Origin: UBA3537 sp038138145
GTDB lineage: Bacteria > Bacteroidota > Bacteroidia > Flavobacteriales > Flavobacteriaceae
Length of the DNA: 64,000 nt
Direction of reading: 5' to 3'
Assembly: GCA_038138145.1 (NCBI GenBank)
Contig: JAYQDD010000001.1
Coordinates: forward strand, 124,001-188,000
Position numbers and translations under genes: made by a program. The notes under the pieces are model-generated. The model made no database searches. It was not told where the DNA came from and saw only the letters and a list, made by a program, of their open reading frames with translations. Below are positions 61,297 through 64,000 of the stretch, piece by piece (the stretch's first letter is position 1; every line of letters starts with the position of its first letter).

Positions 61297-62310
61297 TTGA
61301 AGCAATTGAATTTTTTTGATAAACTCATTTTTCTTCTTAACTCAGGTGTTGCGACACTTCTTTTGTTATCGTATGCACTCCCTTTTTTACCCCCAAAAAC
61401 ATTTTCATATTTGGCTGTTTTAAGTCTTGCTGTGCCGTTTTTAATTCTGATTAATCTTGCTTTTTGCGTGTTTTGGTTGATAAAAATTAAGCGGCAATTT
61501 TTGTTATCTGCACTGGTGTTGGCTCTTGGCTATACTCATTTATCCTCGTTATACAAATTTTCATCAGATAGTATCCATACCACAGACAATGGTGTGTCCT
61601 TTATGAGTTACAATGTACGGTTGTTGAATCTTTATCATTGGATTGAGGATGATTCTATTCCAGAAAAAATAAGCCGTTTTATAAGCGAAACCTCCCCTGA
61701 TATTTTAGCGGTACAAGAATACAACAGCAGTAGAGCCAAAAAACTGGATTATCCATTTGTATTCAGCACGGGAGTCAAAACAAAATCTGAATTGGTTATT
61801 TTTTCAAAATTTCCATTTTTGAATACAGGTATCATCAAGTTTCCAAATTCGGCCAACAGTGCCATCTATGCCGATGTTTTAATAAAATCGGATACACTAA
61901 GAGTATACAATATTCATTTGCAGTCCTCTGGAATAAATCCAGATGTACAACAATTGGATTCAAAAACATCAGACCGCCTTTTTAAACGTCTTAGCAGCAC
62001 TTTTATAGCCCAACAAAGCCAAGCAGAATTATTGGTCAAACACATGCGTAATTCGCCATACAAGACTGTTTTAAGTGGCGATTTCAATAATACAGCTCAT
62101 TCCTTTGTTTACCGCTTATTAAAATCTGATTTTCAGGATGCTTTTGAGGTTGCAGGAAAAGGTTTTGGACGTACCTTTTCATTTGATTACTTTCCCTTAC
62201 GCATTGATTTTATATTGGTGGACAATGCCTTGAGCGTTAGAAATTTCCAAAATCATGATGTTTTGTATTCCGATCATTTCCCGATTTCGGCTTCGATTGA
62301 AATTAATTAA
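61297..62310 (+). CDS. Endonuclease/exonuclease/phosphatase family membrane protein
   Basis: The 337-residue protein has two or three N-terminal transmembrane helices (about 10-95) and an EEP domain: FMSYNVRLLNL, PDILAVQEYNS (catalytic Glu), LSGDFNNTAHS and YSDHFPISASI with the terminal His. EEP enzymes hydrolyse phosphodiesters in nucleic acids, lipids or inositides; the membrane anchor favours an extracytoplasmic substrate. The start is TTG 61297, 6 bases after the rhomboid. The stop shares TTAA with the convergent wbqC stop. Confidence 0.87.
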   Translation: MKQLNFFDKLIFLLNSGVATLLLLSYALPFLPPKTFSYLAVLSLAVPFLILINLAFCVFWLIKIKRQFLLSALVLALGYTHLSSLYKFSSDSIHTTDNGVSFMSYNVRLLNLYHWIEDDSIPEKISRFISETSPDILAVQEYNSSRAKKLDYPFVFSTGVKTKSELVIFSKFPFLNTGIIKFPNSANSAIYADVLIKSDTLRVYNIHLQSSGINPDVQQLDSKTSDRLFKRLSSTFIAQQSQAELLVKHMRNSPYKTVLSGDFNNTAHSFVYRLLKSDFQDAFEVAGKGFGRTFSFDYFPLRIDFILVDNALSVRNFQNHDVLYSDHFPISASIEIN

Positions 62311-62924
62311 CCCTCAATCTTTGAATGATTCAAAAGATAGGGTAGTGCCTCTGGTCCTAAATTAAACAACAAATCCAAAATGCTCAAATTGGGTAAATAT
62401 CCGTGCTTATTTTCAAAAACTTGTATGTAAGCTGCAGTTTCTATCACCGAACTTTTTTTGACATCAACCAAAAAGCGATAATCATTTTCTGCAACCTCCT
62501 TCTCAAAACATTGTGAAGTACTGTAAGAAAATTCAAAATCCAAGCATTGATTTATCAGTTCCATACACTCAAAATTATAGTCCATTAACCATTTGCTTTT
62601 TTTTGTAAAAACTTGTCTGAGTTCATCCTCATAAAATTCAAAAAAAGGCGAGGTTCTATACGCACTTTCAATAGATTTCCAGTGAATAGATTTCCACTTA
62701 GAGCTGTTATCTATTTTAATGTCTTTTGTGTGTTGCCGGTTCAGTTGTGTATAATGTACAGGAATATGAAGTCCTAATTTTCCATTTGCACCATAGATGT
62801 AGCACCGATTTCTGAGTGTTTGTTTTTGGTAATTATCTTGAACCTCGAAAACCAAATTTTTTGACTGTACAACAACAATATAGTGTACAATGTTTGGAAA
62901 ATAAGAAGGATAAATCAGACTCAT
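62307..62924 (-). CDS. WbqC family protein
   Basis: The 205-residue protein matches the WbqC-like family: SLIYPSYFPNIVHYIVVVQ, GANGKLGLHIPVHY, and KSIHWKSIESAYRTSPFFEFY. The family is associated with O-antigen and surface-polysaccharide loci, but the reaction is not established. No signal peptide. It starts 9 bases after the signal peptidase gene and is likely co-transcribed with it. Confidence 0.85.
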   Translation of the reverse strand: MSLIYPSYFPNIVHYIVVVQSKNLVFEVQDNYQKQTLRNRCYIYGANGKLGLHIPVHYTQLNRQHTKDIKIDNSSKWKSIHWKSIESAYRTSPFFEFYEDELRQVFTKKSKWLMDYNFECMELINQCLDFEFSYSTSQCFEKEVAENDYRFLVDVKKSSVIETAAYIQVFENKHGYLPNLSILDLLFNLGPEALPYLLNHSKIEG

Positions 62925-62933
62925 TGTTGATTT

Positions 62934-64000
62934 TTACGCCGCTTCTTTTTTGTGTTTACTCCATTTCCTGTAGCCATAATTGAGCAGCAATAAAACTACA
63001 AACGGTATCAAATAAGATCGTCTTGGTCCATCGGCATGGACTGTGGTAAACACCCGATCCCAACGGATTTTGTTGAGCCCTTTGCCATGAGCATTCCAAC
63101 TCATCCATATAAAGACAGGTTTGCCAACAACGTGATTTTCAGGAACAAAACCCCATCGGCGCGCATCTGCTGAGCTATTGCGATTGTCGCCCATCATCCA
63201 ATAGTAGTTTTGTTGAAACGTGTATGAAGTAGCCACTTTGCCGTTGATATACACTTGATTGCCTTTAGCATAGATAGAATTCCCTTCATATTCAGAAATA
63301 AGGCGTTTGTATACAGGTAAATTTGACGTGTTTATTTCTATAGTTGCGCCTTTCTTGGGGATATACACAGGGCCAAACTGGTCATTATTCCAATTGTACG
63401 CTGGATCTTGTGGGAAAAGACTCCGATCGGCTTGTCCTTTGGGCATTATTCTACGCTCAACACTTGCCACACTGGGGTGTTTTTTAAACAATTCTATAGA
63501 TTCCTCAGTGGCTGCAGATAATTCAAAATATGTGCTATTAAACGCTATACCGTCTGTTATATCATAATATGTATTCAAACGATTATAGATGTTTCTGCTA
63601 AAACTTTTACCAGGTTTTATAGTGCCTTGATAAGAAAATTGTAGTCGTGCTCGCCCAGGAAGTTTGTTTTTCTTCCCATTGATGTACACATAACCGTCAA
63701 TGATTTCAAGCGTATCGCCAGCTATACCAACACAACGTTTGACTAAGTTTGTTTTTTTGTCAATGGGTTTATAATAATTTCGATTTGGTGTAAAATCATT
63801 CATGTCCAATAGTGTATCTGCTGGTTGATTGAACACGACTATTTCATTGCGTTTAATTTTTTCCCATCCCGGAATACGAAGGTAGGGGAGTTGGAGTTTA
63901 TTTTTCCAAGAGGTGTTTTTTTCTTCAAATTTATCGCTAAATACATATGATTTTCTTCCTGTTAGGGGTATAGAATCGTGTACCATAGGCAAACTTACCG
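62934..64000 (-). CDS. lepB: Signal peptidase I, 5' partial
   Basis: LepB removes signal peptides from exported proteins. About 355 C-terminal codons are visible and the frame stays open through base 64000. Present are the general-base lysine segment NLVKRCVGIAGDTLEI, the GDNRNSSADARRWGFVP box and a C-terminal transmembrane helix with basic tail. The region with the catalytic serine (in homologues a IPTSS-type motif upstream of LPMVHD) and the N-terminal helices lie beyond the edge. The TTG at 63992 is internal, not the start. Confidence 0.92.
   Translation of the reverse strand, partial: VSLPMVHDSIPLTGRKSYVFSDKFEEKNTSWKNKLQLPYLRIPGWEKIKRNEIVVFNQPADTLLDMNDFTPNRNYYKPIDKKTNLVKRCVGIAGDTLEIIDGYVYINGKKNKLPGRARLQFSYQGTIKPGKSFSRNIYNRLNTYYDITDGIAFNSTYFELSAATEESIELFKKHPSVASVERRIMPKGQADRSLFPQDPAYNWNNDQFGPVYIPKKGATIEINTSNLPVYKRLISEYEGNSIYAKGNQVYINGKVATSYTFQQNYYWMMGDNRNSSADARRWGFVPENHVVGKPVFIWMSWNAHGKGLNKIRWDRVFTTVHADGPRRSYLIPFVVLLLLNYGYRKWSKHKKEAA

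Noticed and set aside
63987..64000. TTG 63992 as the lepB start with a catalytic serine just before it
   Set aside because: The LPMVHD segment lies downstream of the catalytic-serine region in Flavobacterial LepB, and the frame stays open to the edge, so the gene is simply cut off.
1..64000. CRISPR array, toxin-antitoxin, restriction-modification, prophage or integrated element
   Set aside because: No direct-repeat array, recombinase, transposase, phage structural gene or methylase-nuclease pair is present; nearly all genes are housekeeping families in expected order.

Overview
The window is about 64 kb of AT-rich chromosomal DNA from a member of the Flavobacteriaceae (Bacteroidetes). The assignment rests on family-typical genes (gldI, a PorV/PorQ-type protein, DUF5606, DUF349, DUF3810, an OstA-like protein, cyclophilin-FKBP fusions), on the Bacteroidetes -7 promoter element TAnnTTTG in front of many genes, and on weak or absent Shine-Dalgarno sequences. 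The genus cannot be resolved. I see no rRNA, tRNA, insertion sequence, prophage, integrase or CRISPR array. Coding density is very high and no gene-free stretch exceeds 300 bases.

Layout. 1-2.1 kb: end of a possible LPS-kinase-like gene, a GT9 glycosyltransferase and dapD. 2.1-5.8 kb (+): ruvX, def, a DUF5606 gene, a MATE exporter, a 76-residue unknown and a PAP2 phosphatase. 5.8-12.7 kb: meaB, a leaderless M23 peptidase, secA, a DUF2795 gene, a PduO-type adenosyltransferase and a methyltransferase-like remnant. 12.8-15.1 kb: a DUF4105 (Lnb-type) protein and a PorV/PorQ-type protein. 15.1-19.5 kb: pssA and terC, facing the kdsD-tatC-carboxymuconolactone decarboxylase-lptB cluster. 19.7-29.6 kb (+): recQ, a cyclophilin-FKBP protein, pyrG, yidC, mnmA, a flavin oxidoreductase and mazG. 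29.6-43.8 kb (-): a DUF349 protein, two tandem DUF368 (PopT-type) genes with aroE, a TPR protein, then relA/spoT-fur-purA, ostA-aminotransferase, and a TrmH-type methyltransferase. 43.9-49.3 kb (-): two exported amidohydrolase-fold proteins and DUF3810. 49.4-55.9 kb: pepD, a second cyclophilin-FKBP lipoprotein, gldI, nrnA, ndk, and recF-lipoprotein-DUF721. 56-62.3 kb (+): TPR protein-ribH-two tiny membrane proteins-mutL-two rhomboids-an EEP-family protein. 62.3-64 kb (-): wbqC-type gene and the C-terminal part of signal peptidase I.

Functional themes. Several genes serve the envelope: LPS (GT9, kdsD, lptB, OstA), undecaprenyl-phosphate recycling (DUF368, PAP2), protein export and maturation (secA, yidC, tatC, lepB), lipoprotein acylation (Lnb-type), and gliding/T9SS (gldI, PorV-like). 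Replication and repair genes are ruvX, recQ, recF, DUF721 and mutL. MeaB and the PduO-type enzyme both support B12-dependent methylmalonyl-CoA mutase.

The region is a conserved housekeeping block and I found no convincing undescribed defence or mobile system. The most interesting signals are small: an 18-bp perfect palindrome between the -7 element and the start codon of ostA; a set of genes whose -7 element nearly abuts the start codon (candidate leaderless mRNAs); enzyme-family proteins with missing catalytic or metal motifs (two of three amidohydrolase domains, a methyltransferase-like protein, Fur, MutL); and seven of eight convergent gene pairs that touch or overlap at their 3' ends.
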